From Mycobacterium gordonae (lineage in GTDB: Bacteria; Actinomycetota; Actinomycetes; Mycobacteriales; Mycobacteriaceae): 64,000 nucleotides of DNA. Position numbers and translations under genes: made by a program. The stretch covers positions 3,132,739-3,196,738 of the forward strand of contig NZ_CP070973.1 of the NCBI RefSeq assembly GCF_017086405.1, read 5' to 3'. Below are positions 55,672 through 64,000 of this stretch, piece by piece (the first letter of the stretch is position 1; the number at the start of each line of letters is the position of its first letter). The notes beneath the pieces were generated by a model. It saw only the letters and a list, made by a program, of their open reading frames with translations, had not been told where the DNA came from and did no database searches.

Positions 55672-57009
55672 CTACCCCCCGAACAGCAGGTACAGGCCCA
55701 TGAAGGTGTAGCCGACCATGACCAGCATCATGGTGAGCTGCCCGGTGAGTTGATGCGCGGGCGGCAGCAACCGCAAGGCCTTGTCGTGCGCGGCGATGAC
55801 CGCCACGATGTGCCCGGTAACCACGCAGGTCACTTTGATGGTGGACAGCACCGCGGGGTGCATCGACAGGATGTAGGCGACATGCCAGTCCCTGCTGAGC
55901 GGGTCGGCCAGCGCGATCACGGCCTGCTGGCCGCGCTCCACCAGGTAGGTCAGATAGTGGGCGAAGATGTAGCCGACCACGATCGGGATCAGCGAGTGCG
56001 CCATCTGACCGGGCAACGCCCGGCGCTGCGCGGCGTCCACTCCGCCGGTGGCCTTGGCCGCGAATGAAAAAGTCAGTGCCACAACGGAAATGAACACAAT
56101 GAGGCCAGCGGTGCGCAATGCCGACGACGTGCCCGTCTCCGGCACCTCGTGGGCACCGCGGGCGACCCCGTCGGCGAAGTCGCGCCACGTCGGCGAGGCG
56201 GAGAAGCTGTCGAACGCCGTGGAGCCCAGGAGCACCGCCAGCACCATCACCACGCCGGGCCGCACCGGCAGTGACGGCAGATGGTCGAAGGGATTGCCGA
56301 GCACGATCTTCCCGGTCTCGCGATTACGCCAGAACGGCGACAGCCGGGACACCGCCATGCTGTAGACGCCGAACGGGTCGACCCGCGCCAGCCAGCGCTG
56401 CCCGCACAGGCACGCCCCGGCCAGCAGCGCGACGCTGTAGGCCAGCAGCCAGATCTTCACCGCGAACACCGAGGCCGAATCGGGACTGGCCAACTCCATC
56501 CAGACGAACGCGAACAACCCGAGGGCAGCCGGACGGTAACCCCAGCTCTCGGGGTAGGTGAAGCGGGACCGGCGCAACCGCTGCGGCAGACACCGCCGCA
56601 GCACGACGTACACGGTCCGGACCGGCGAAACGACCCGCCACACCGGCCCGAAAACCAGCGACAGCGCAACCAGCCCGACCCACAGCAGCACGTAGAACGC
56701 GCCAAGGAGGCCGTTGGCCTGGGTCTGCGGGCCGAACACCCCCGTTAGCAGCACCCACGCCGCGAACACCAACGCCAGACCCGCCACCAGCCAGCGCGTG
56801 AGGCGCGCGTCGACCAGCGTCGTCACCACAGCCGGCAGGGCGCGTCCGGGCTTGGCCGGATCGAACCGCGGCCGCTTCCAGGCCAGGGCCACCAGCGCGA
56901 AGGTGAAGGTCAGCGCCCACGCCGCACCGATCAGCGCAAACGTGTAGGGGACCGGGAGATCGTTCGATCCGCCGAGGCCGTGCGCCAGCACTGCCCCTGC
57001 GCTGGTCAC
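55672..57009 (-). CDS. Polytopic membrane protein of the cupredoxin operon
   Basis: A 445-residue integral membrane protein with about ten hydrophobic segments, beginning YTFALIGAAWALTFTFALVALAW. Conserved-looking features include RVDPFGVYSMAVSRLSPFW, GNPFDHLPSLPVRPG, an internal His (HYLTYLVERGQQAV) and a late MHPAVLSTIKVTCVVTGHI stretch. I do not recognise the family. It overlaps the cupredoxin-like lipoprotein gene by 4 bp (ATGA) and ends a four-gene minus-strand operon. Role inferred only from context: membrane handling of copper or another redox metal. Confidence 0.82.
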   Translation of the reverse strand: MTSAGAVLAHGLGGSNDLPVPYTFALIGAAWALTFTFALVALAWKRPRFDPAKPGRALPAVVTTLVDARLTRWLVAGLALVFAAWVLLTGVFGPQTQANGLLGAFYVLLWVGLVALSLVFGPVWRVVSPVRTVYVVLRRCLPQRLRRSRFTYPESWGYRPAALGLFAFVWMELASPDSASVFAVKIWLLAYSVALLAGACLCGQRWLARVDPFGVYSMAVSRLSPFWRNRETGKIVLGNPFDHLPSLPVRPGVVMVLAVLLGSTAFDSFSASPTWRDFADGVARGAHEVPETGTSSALRTAGLIVFISVVALTFSFAAKATGGVDAAQRRALPGQMAHSLIPIVVGYIFAHYLTYLVERGQQAVIALADPLSRDWHVAYILSMHPAVLSTIKVTCVVTGHIVAVIAAHDKALRLLPPAHQLTGQLTMMLVMVGYTFMGLYLLFGG

Positions 57010-57383
57010 GGCTGGATTTGAATGGTGGCGATCGTGCGCTTGAGGTGGTGCAGCTCGACGTCGACGTTGCCGGGCACGTCGACGCTGAACTGAAACGTCT
57101 GGTTGGGGGCGGCGGCGACCTCGAACTTGTGATCGGGCACCGAGTGCACATGCAGCTCGTCGGTCACGTCGCTGGTGATCCGCAGTGTGACCTGTTCCTT
57201 CACATTGGCCTGCAGCGTGGCGTTCGTCGGAGTCACCCGGCCGTCGGCGATGGTGACCTCGATCGTCAGCGCGGGGCCGGCCGCGCTACTAGTCGGTGCG
57301 CTACGTTGCGAACTGCCACCGCAGCCGACCATCGCGCAGGTCAGTATCGCCGCCCAGACGGCGGCGAGAATGCGTCCCGTCAT
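57006..57383 (-). CDS. Cupredoxin-like lipoprotein
   Basis: A 125-residue secreted lipoprotein. The signal peptide MTGRILAAVWAAILTCAMVGC ends with Cys21 in a lipobox-like MVGC. The mature part is a small beta sandwich: LTIEVTIADGRVTPTNATLQ, VTLRITSDVTDELHVHSV, FQFSVDVPGNVDVELH. This matches the shape of cupredoxin_1/EfeO-N-like domains; the two His in ELHVH and ELHHL are candidate metal ligands, though the full type 1 copper Cys ligand is missing. It sits between two genes for large membrane proteins (gaps of 4 bp and a 4-bp overlap), suggesting one complex. Confidence 0.8.
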   Translation of the reverse strand: MTGRILAAVWAAILTCAMVGCGGSSQRSAPTSSAAGPALTIEVTIADGRVTPTNATLQANVKEQVTLRITSDVTDELHVHSVPDHKFEVAAAPNQTFQFSVDVPGNVDVELHHLKRTIATIQIQP

Positions 57384-57387
57384 CGAT

Positions 57388-59217
57388 TCATGCCGCCCGG
57401 GGGAGGGGATGGGCTTCCTCCTCCGCTCGCCGGGGCTTGGTCGTCTCGCCGTTGATGCGACCGGCGCCCCACGTCAGGGCCGCGATCACCATCAGGGTGA
57501 AGACCAGCACCAGTATCGAGCCGGCGGTGAACAGCCACTCGGGCGCGTTCGGGTCGCGTTCGCGCTGCAGGATCGTGTTCTCCAGGACGAACGGGCGGGT
57601 GATCACGGGCTGGGCCGGGATCTCGGGAGCCGGGATCGCTTCGTCGGCTGGGGCGTAGATCGGCACGGCGGTCATCGTGTAGCCGTCTTGCACACGCAGG
57701 AGTGTCTTCCATGAACCCCAGACGGGGATGGGTTCGGTGCTGCGGTAATGCCCGGGACCGACCCGTTGCAGCCGATCGATGAGCAGGCCGCGGTCGTTGA
57801 CCATCTTCCCCTGCCAGGACGTGATCGACACCCAGTCGGGCTCGTCCTTGATCAGGTCGGGCGGGTTGATCTGAACATCCGCGGACACCATCTGTTTCCC
57901 GGGCTCGCTGGGCAGTTCGGTGAGCTTGATGGTTGCGGTGTTCTTGCTCGGGATGTTGATGTGCAGCCCGTTGGCCACCGCGCCGCCGATCACGACGACG
58001 GTCGCAGCGACGATCGAGATCCCGATCGCGCGACGGGGCAGGGGTTGCCCGGTGAGCACCATCCCGGTCAGCACCCCGCACAGGCCCATCATCACCGCGA
58101 CGGGCACCGACATGGCCAGAGCCTCGCCCCACATGCTGGTCGGCCATGGGTAGTGGTACACCGCGCCGACCCACAGGGAACTGAGCCAGAGGCCGACGGT
58201 ACCCACCAGCAGGCCGGCCACGGCGCCGAAGACGATGGGGCGTTTGAACAGGGGGGTGAGGGCCAGCAGCTCGACCACCAGCGCCGGACCCAGGTAGAGC
58301 GGGAACCAGTTGATCGGGGCCCCCAGCACCGGGCCGACAGTGAACGCCACCGCACCCCGCAGGGCAATGGCGAACAGAGCGGCGATGATCGCCGCGCCCT
58401 TGCCCAGCGTCATCCGGGCCACGACCAGAGCCAGCGATGCCACGCCGGCGATCATCATGGGGTGGAAGGCCAGGCGGAACTGCTGGACACCGAAGTCGTA
58501 TTCGATCTGGTAGACCGACAACCCGATCAGCAGCCCGCCGCAGGACAGGTAACGCAGGAACCGCACGAACGGCTTCTCGGGCGGCGCATCCGGCAGAGCG
58601 CGGCCGCCTTCGTACTCCAGCATGAGCACCGAGAACAGGGAGAGACCGGCGCCGCCGATCATCATCAGGTGGGTTGGACCCCACAGCGTGACGTCCTGGC
58701 CGAAGATGCGGTGCCAGACGTCATCGAGTGGGAAGCCGAACAGTGCGTACATCCCGCAGCCGGCCATCAATATGCCACCGACCGGCGCGTGCCAGTTCTC
58801 GGTGATGCGCACCGGCGCCGGGCCCGGCTCGTCGAACGGCAGCACGATCGCGATCATGCCGCCCAGGAAGATGCCGAACAGGCCGATGATGATGAAGTAG
58901 TGCGCAGGATTGGCCAGTGGGCCAGGATCACGGCCTTCGCCAATATGCCAGCTGACGTCCCAGATAAATCCGAACAGCGCACAGATGATCGACGTGGTGT
59001 ACACCAGCACCGGCAGCGCCACCCAGGACGGGCGCCGGAACTTGACTCCAAGCCAGTCGGCGAACCGCTCCAACCAGCTGATGCGACGGGTGCGATGCGC
59101 ATAGCCGATGGCCAGCATGATCAAAGTGATGACCAGCGCGGCCACCGAAAGCCCGATGACTTGGCTCAATTCAGCGCCGCGCGCCGCCGGAGCCTCTGCA
59201 ACAACTGTCAATTCCAC
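57388..59217 (-). CDS. Large polytopic membrane protein with C-terminal outer domain
   Basis: A 609-residue membrane protein with about a dozen hydrophobic segments. Several His lie in or near them: WDVSWHIGEGRDPG, NPAHYFIIIGLFG, DDVWHRIFGQDVTLWGPTHLMM, LAFHPMMIAG. A ~150-residue non-membrane part (LHINIPSKNTATIKL to VITRPFVLENTILQRE) and a final hydrophobic segment follow. GTG 59217 is chosen: it has GGGAGGCGG just upstream, and the longer frame to 59472 adds a polar stretch unlike the rest. Unknown family; the His-rich membrane part suggests metal or redox handling. Confidence 0.82.
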   Translation of the reverse strand: MELTVVAEAPAARGAELSQVIGLSVAALVITLIMLAIGYAHRTRRISWLERFADWLGVKFRRPSWVALPVLVYTTSIICALFGFIWDVSWHIGEGRDPGPLANPAHYFIIIGLFGIFLGGMIAIVLPFDEPGPAPVRITENWHAPVGGILMAGCGMYALFGFPLDDVWHRIFGQDVTLWGPTHLMMIGGAGLSLFSVLMLEYEGGRALPDAPPEKPFVRFLRYLSCGGLLIGLSVYQIEYDFGVQQFRLAFHPMMIAGVASLALVVARMTLGKGAAIIAALFAIALRGAVAFTVGPVLGAPINWFPLYLGPALVVELLALTPLFKRPIVFGAVAGLLVGTVGLWLSSLWVGAVYHYPWPTSMWGEALAMSVPVAVMMGLCGVLTGMVLTGQPLPRRAIGISIVAATVVVIGGAVANGLHINIPSKNTATIKLTELPSEPGKQMVSADVQINPPDLIKDEPDWVSITSWQGKMVNDRGLLIDRLQRVGPGHYRSTEPIPVWGSWKTLLRVQDGYTMTAVPIYAPADEAIPAPEIPAQPVITRPFVLENTILQRERDPNAPEWLFTAGSILVLVFTLMVIAALTWGAGRINGETTKPRRAEEEAHPLPRAA

Positions 59218-59246
59218 CGCGACCGCCTCCCGTTGCGCACGGCTGA

Positions 59247-60659
<1,413 letters not shown>

Positions 60660-60678
60660 AAGTCGTAGAAAGAGAAGC

Positions 60679-60906
60679 GTGGCGGGAAACCTCAAGGCTC
60701 CGATCGGATCCGGTGCCTACAACGTCTACACCGGAGAGCCGGCCGGCACGGTCACGCCCACCGCGGCTCAGCTGGGGCTGGAGCCGCCCCGCTTCTGCGC
60801 CGAGTGCGGGCGCCGGATGATCGTGCAGGTCCGTCCCGACGGCTGGTGGGCGCGCTGTTCCCGGCACGGACAGGTGGACTCGGCCGACCTGGAGGCGCAG
60901 CGATGA
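60679..60906 (+). CDS. bsaP: Biotin synthase auxiliary protein (Rv1590-like)
   Basis: A 75-residue protein starting GTG 60679. It carries a C-x-x-C (FCAECGRRM) and a third Cys (WWARCSRHG), candidate ligands for a metal or Fe-S cluster. I recall recent work naming the M. tuberculosis Rv1590 product BsaP and showing that mycobacterial BioB needs it to convert dethiobiotin to biotin. Its position directly after bioB agrees. The stop overlaps the next ATG (ATGA), giving a bioB-bsaP-membrane protein operon. Confidence 0.87.
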   Translation: MAGNLKAPIGSGAYNVYTGEPAGTVTPTAAQLGLEPPRFCAECGRRMIVQVRPDGWWARCSRHGQVDSADLEAQR

Positions 60907-61565
60907 CTGAGGTGACCGCGGTTCCGGAAGTTCCGGGGAACGTCGAGCGGCGGCCGCGCACGTCCCGCAATCGCGCGCTGGTCACCGTGGTGCTCGTGCT
61001 GAGCGCCTGCGGGGTCCTGGTGGGCGCCCTGTGGGCGTGGATCGCCCCGCCGATTCACGCCGTGGTGGCGGTGAGCCGCAAGGGCGAGCGGGTGCACGAC
61101 TACCTGGGCAGCGAATCGCAGAACTTCTTCGTAGCGCCGTTCATGTTGCTCGGTCTGCTCGGCGTGCTAGCGGTGGTGGCCGCCGTGGCTGTCTGGCAGT
61201 GGCGTGACCATCGGGGGCCGCAAATGGTCGCGGCGCTCACGTTGGGCCTGATCGGAGCCGCCGCGGCCGCCGCGGGCGTGGGAGCGCTACTGGTTCTACT
61301 GCGCTACGGTGCGCTGAACTTCGACACGGTCGCGCTTGCCTCCGGTGACCACAACGTGACCTACGTCAGACAGGCGCCACCGGTGTTCTTCGGTCACCTG
61401 CCGCTGCAGATCGCCGCTACGCTGCTCTCGCCGACGGCCACGGCCGCCCTGATCTATGCGTTCGCGGCGACCGGCACCGTGCGCGACGACCTGGGCGGCT
61501 ATCCGCCGGTCGACCCGCGGCCGCCTGTGGTGCCGCCCGCTCCCGCCAATCCGACAGTCCCCTAG
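60903..61565 (+). CDS. DUF2567-type membrane protein (Rv1591-like)
   Basis: A 220-residue membrane protein with four hydrophobic segments ([21 protein letters not shown] read in part, [56 protein letters not shown]) and a Pro-rich cytosolic tail. The pattern fits the DUF2567 family found in mycobacteria; function is unknown. ATG 60903 overlaps the bsaP stop, so it is the third gene of the bioB operon. Its end overlaps the convergent lipase gene by 4 bp. A link to biotin or dethiobiotin transport is an untested guess from context. Confidence 0.82.
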   Translation: MTEVTAVPEVPGNVERRPRTSRNRALVTVVLVLSACGVLVGALWAWIAPPIHAVVAVSRKGERVHDYLGSESQNFFVAPFMLLGLLGVLAVVAAVAVWQWRDHRGPQMVAALTLGLIGAAAAAAGVGALLVLLRYGALNFDTVALASGDHNVTYVRQAPPVFFGHLPLQIAATLLSPTATAALIYAFAATGTVRDDLGGYPPVDPRPPVVPPAPANPTVP

Positions 61566-62902
61566 AGCGGACGCCGGTGGATCTTGCGGCCGGTGATGAC
61601 CTTGGCCGCAATCACGCCCAGGCGTGCCATACCGGCGTAGGTCATCGGATTGAACATGGTGGGCCAGGTGGTCCGGATGAGGTGGTCGGTGATGGGGCGA
61701 CCGGCGAACCGGTCGATGAGCCAGCGCAGCGCCATCGGAGACGACAGCGGGTGCAGCAGCATGTGCTCGTTGAACGCGTCGCGGTGGTAGGTGACGTCGG
61801 CGCCGCCTGCCGAGTACGTGTCGGCCAGCGCGTCGATGTCGTCGACGCCGATGAGGTAGTCGTGCACGGCCTGCACGATCAGCACCGGCGGTGTCGGCAC
61901 CGCGACGCCCAGGGTGGTGCTGTCGAAGACGTGCGTCACCGCGGGGGTGGCCAGGATGTCCTCCAGCGGCTCGTCCAGGTAGTCGGCCATGTTCTTCTTA
62001 GCCATCGAGATCACCGCTTCCGCGGTGGTCATCCGCTCCATGCTCTCGAGCATGGCCAGTCCGTCTTCGTTGGCGTGTTCCTTGATCACCGCGTCGAGGT
62101 CGGGGTAGGCGTGGGTCAGTGCCGCCACGACCATCGCGGGCAGGCCCGCAAGCAGGCTGCCGTTCAGTCGCTTGAAGGTGTTGCCCAAGTTGCCGACGGG
62201 TGATCCCAGCACCGCACCGACGATGTCGAGTTCGGGCGCGTACTCGCCGCACATCTCTGCGGCCCACGCGCTGGCCAAGCCGCCACCGGAATAGCCCCAC
62301 AGGCCGATCGGCGCGGATGCCGGCACGGCGAGCCGCTCCGAATTGTGCACGGCCCGCAGTCCGTCCAGCACGCGGTATCCGGGCTCGTACGGGGTGCCCC
62401 ACAGCCCGTGCAGGCCCTCGTGGTCAGGTACCGACACCGCCCACCCTTCGGCGACGGCGGCACTGATCAGCAGCAGTTCCAGCTGGGCCAGTGAGCCGAC
62501 GGCCTTGGCGCGGCGCCGCAGGGCATAGGAGGGGAAGCACCGCGAAGAGATTGCGTCAATGGCGCACTGGTAGGACAGCAGCGGCATGGTCTTGCCGGGT
62601 GCGACTTCCTTTGGCAGCAAAACCGTCGTCACCGTCGCCTCGGGATTGCCGTTCATGTCGGTCGTCCGGTACAGCAGCTGGGTTGCCTTGCTGGACTGCG
62701 GGATGAGCCCCATGAAGGCCAGTTCGACGTCGCGGGAACGCAGCACGGTGCCTGGTGCGGCGTGCTGGAAGCCGGCGGGAGGTTGGTAGAACGGGTCGTC
62801 GGCGGGGAGCAGCGGGCGCACCTTGCGCTGCAACTCCTCGTGCGGAGGCCGCCCGATCCAGTCCGCCCCGGTTTCGCCACCCAGCTTCGCAAGCTCCACC
62901 AT
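61562..62902 (-). CDS. Secretory-type lipase/esterase (Rv1592c-like)
   Basis: A 446-residue alpha/beta hydrolase of the LIP (secretory lipase) family. [11 protein letters not shown] holds the nucleophile Ser; [18 protein letters not shown] contains the Asp and [18 protein letters not shown] the His region. [20 protein letters not shown] and [20 protein letters not shown] are family blocks. No clear signal peptide is seen. Start ATG 62902 ([11 protein letters not shown]) is preferred over 62917. The sequence is close to the remembered Rv1592c, which is reported to hydrolyse lipids. About 200 bp of noncoding, AT-richer DNA lie upstream. Confidence 0.92.
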   Translation of the reverse strand: MVELAKLGGETGADWIGRPPHEELQRKVRPLLPADDPFYQPPAGFQHAAPGTVLRSRDVELAFMGLIPQSSKATQLLYRTTDMNGNPEATVTTVLLPKEVAPGKTMPLLSYQCAIDAISSRCFPSYALRRRAKAVGSLAQLELLLISAAVAEGWAVSVPDHEGLHGLWGTPYEPGYRVLDGLRAVHNSERLAVPASAPIGLWGYSGGGLASAWAAEMCGEYAPELDIVGAVLGSPVGNLGNTFKRLNGSLLAGLPAMVVAALTHAYPDLDAVIKEHANEDGLAMLESMERMTTAEAVISMAKKNMADYLDEPLEDILATPAVTHVFDSTTLGVAVPTPPVLIVQAVHDYLIGVDDIDALADTYSAGGADVTYHRDAFNEHMLLHPLSSPMALRWLIDRFAGRPITDHLIRTTWPTMFNPMTYAGMARLGVIAAKVITGRKIHRRPL

Positions 62903-63114
62903 CAAGGCTCCCTTCATGGCCCTCGTCGCGCCCTCGGTGCCGATCCTGGGTCGCGGTCAGGCTGGTCACAATGCGGCGCCGGCTGCTCATCGCGGCCAGC
63001 GCCTCTTACTAGAATCTTATTTCGCCTTATCCAACTCTTATACAAACTACTGTACAAACCATCGACACGCCTAAAACAGCGCCGCGTGCCGCTCGTCACA
63101 ATCCATTGTGGGCC

Positions 63115-63819
63115 CTATCCGGGTGGCCTCAGAGCGGCAAATTCGTCGGTGACCCGCAATTGGGAGTCAGTGAAGCGGTACAGCGCGGCCGGGCGGCCGC
63201 CGCTGCGGCCGGACTGGGCGATGGTCCCTGTGGCTGTGATGACTTTCCTACGGGCCAGCACGCGCTGCAGATTGGTCGCGTCGACCTGGTAACCCAGCGC
63301 CGCACCATAGATGTCGCGCAGTGTGGACAATGCGAATTCCTTCGGTGCCAGGGCAAAGCCGATATTCGTATAGGACATCTTGGCCACCAGGCGGGTGCGG
63401 GCGTGGGCCACCATGGTCCCGTGGTCGAAGGCCATCGGCGGCAGCGCGCTGACCGGATGCCAACGGGTGTCCGAGGGCAGTTCGGGAGTGGCCGGCAAGG
63501 GCACCAGGCCCAGGAACGTCGAAGCGATCATCCGCACGCCCGGCACCCGCTGTGGATCGGAGAACACCGCCAACTGCTCCAGATGGGACAACTCGCGCAG
63601 GTCGACCTTCTCCGCGAGTTGGCGACGCACCGAGGTGGTCATGTCCTCGTCGTTGCGCAGCTGTCCGCCCGGTAGCGACCACGCGCCGCGTTGCGGATCC
63701 TGGGCACGCTGCCATAACAACACGTTCAGCTGCGGTTTTCCGGTACGAGGGCCATCGGTAACCAAACGAACCTGGAACACGACGGCGAGCACTTCGTGGG
63801 CGGTGCTACCATGGGGCAT
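63115..63819 (-). CDS. nrtR: NrtR-like NUDIX transcriptional regulator of NAD synthesis
   Basis: A 234-residue fusion of a NUDIX-like domain and a winged helix-turn-helix. The NUDIX box is degenerate (GGQLRNDEDMTTSVRRQL, lacking the E-x-x-E-E catalytic set), which fits a sensor of ADP-ribose or NAD metabolites rather than a hydrolase. The C-terminal part (ALYRFTDSQLRVTDEF) is the DNA-binding wing. ATG 63819 is chosen: it directly adjoins a perfect inverted repeat, and an extension to 63915 would run through the operator. It is divergent from nadA, the expected target. Confidence 0.9.
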   Translation of the reverse strand: MPHGSTAHEVLAVVFQVRLVTDGPRTGKPQLNVLLWQRAQDPQRGAWSLPGGQLRNDEDMTTSVRRQLAEKVDLRELSHLEQLAVFSDPQRVPGVRMIASTFLGLVPLPATPELPSDTRWHPVSALPPMAFDHGTMVAHARTRLVAKMSYTNIGFALAPKEFALSTLRDIYGAALGYQVDATNLQRVLARRKVITATGTIAQSGRSGGRPAALYRFTDSQLRVTDEFAALRPPG

Positions 63820-63842
63820 GTTTTCGATTGTAAGTCGAAAAC
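63820..63842. promoter_or_regulatory. Candidate NrtR operator between nrtR and nadA
   Basis: GTTTTCGA (63820-63827) and TCGAAAAC (63835-63842) form a perfect 8-bp dyad around 7 bases. It touches the nrtR start codon and lies 25 bp upstream of the nadA ATG, so binding would block both promoters. This is the expected place for an autoregulated NrtR site. Confidence 0.7.
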
Positions 63843-63867
63843 CTCCTGAGTGCGAAAGGAGCCGACC

Positions 63868-64000
63868 ATGACGGTCTTGAATCGCATGGACACGCTCGCC
63901 GAGGGGCGATCGCAAGCGCGGCGAGGCCGGGCGCCGGGGGTCGGCGCCATTGGCGACGAGCTGTCGGCCCGCATCGTCAAAACGCCCACCGGCTTCTCCG
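63868..64000 (+). CDS. nadA: Quinolinate synthase, N-terminal part (3' partial)
   Basis: Only the first 44 codons are in the window: MTVLNRMDTLAEGRSQA and so on to the edge. The opening matches the remembered N-terminus of M. tuberculosis NadA (Rv1594), and the position after a divergent NrtR-like gene is the same. A ribosome-binding site (AAAGGAG) precedes ATG 63868. NadA condenses iminoaspartate with dihydroxyacetone phosphate to quinolinate using a [4Fe-4S] cluster; the catalytic Cys residues lie outside the window. About 20 residues between the first ten and the family-like part (ELSARIVKTPTGF) look like a lineage-specific insert. Confidence 0.85.
   Translation, partial: MTVLNRMDTLAEGRSQARRGRAPGVGAIGDELSARIVKTPTGFS

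Overview
The window is about 64 kb of high-GC actinobacterial DNA. It almost certainly comes from a slow-growing, non-tuberculous mycobacterium. The grounds are PE, PE_PGRS, PPE-MPTR and PPE-SVP genes, frequent GTG starts with start/stop overlaps, and a gene backbone that follows M. tuberculosis from dinB/dinP (Rv1537) to nadA (Rv1594). Comparisons with H37Rv are from memory and no alignment was run.

Layout. 1-4464: accessory genes: a partial glycosyltransferase-like/M23 peptidase fusion, an unknown protein, a sugar-nucleotide epimerase/dehydratase, and a PE gene broken by a frameshift. 4723-13735: dinB, ansA, yaaA, lspA, a RluD-type pseudouridine synthase, two tandem methyltransferases coupled to the lipoprotein gene lprI, and two short-chain dehydrogenases. 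The haemoglobin gene glbN expected beside lprI is missing. 13739-19070: an insertion of three overlapping genes for PknD-like receptors (kinase, membrane segment, NHL propeller), the last being a truncated pseudokinase. Upstream lies a tandem array of seven perfect-looking 53-bp units. 19532-28196: an SRPBCC protein, dnaE1, a PPE-MPTR protein and plsB1.

28193-36030: a potassium-handling island with two KimA-like APC transporters, a divergent two-TM channel with a TTTGYGD filter and RCK domains, and a PPE protein ending in a SHOCT-like segment that overlaps the channel gene. 36228-39945: ilvA, an FMN-binding PNPOx-like protein divergent from a MocR regulator, and a small DUF4190-like membrane protein. 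40001-50122: treZ, treY, treX, an acyltransferase/SGNH membrane enzyme, ripD (a non-catalytic NlpC/P60 protein with a decapeptide repeat tail) and a small membrane protein. 50184-53838: the bioA-bioF-bioD-2H phosphoesterase operon. 53841-59426: a PE_PGRS gene, then a four-gene operon for two polytopic membrane proteins, a cupredoxin-like lipoprotein and a one-TM peptide. 59613-64000: bioB, bsaP, a DUF2567-type membrane protein, a secretory-type lipase, and an NrtR-like regulator divergent from the start of nadA across a perfect inverted repeat.

Functional themes are biotin synthesis (bioA/F/D, bioB, bsaP), trehalose release from glucans (treXYZ), potassium homeostasis, envelope biology (lspA, lprI, ripD, PE/PPE) and NAD control (nrtR/nadA). 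The best candidates for an undescribed system are the kinase/kinase/pseudokinase propeller operon with its 53-bp repeat array, the K+ importer/channel/PPE-SHOCT island, and the cupredoxin membrane operon.
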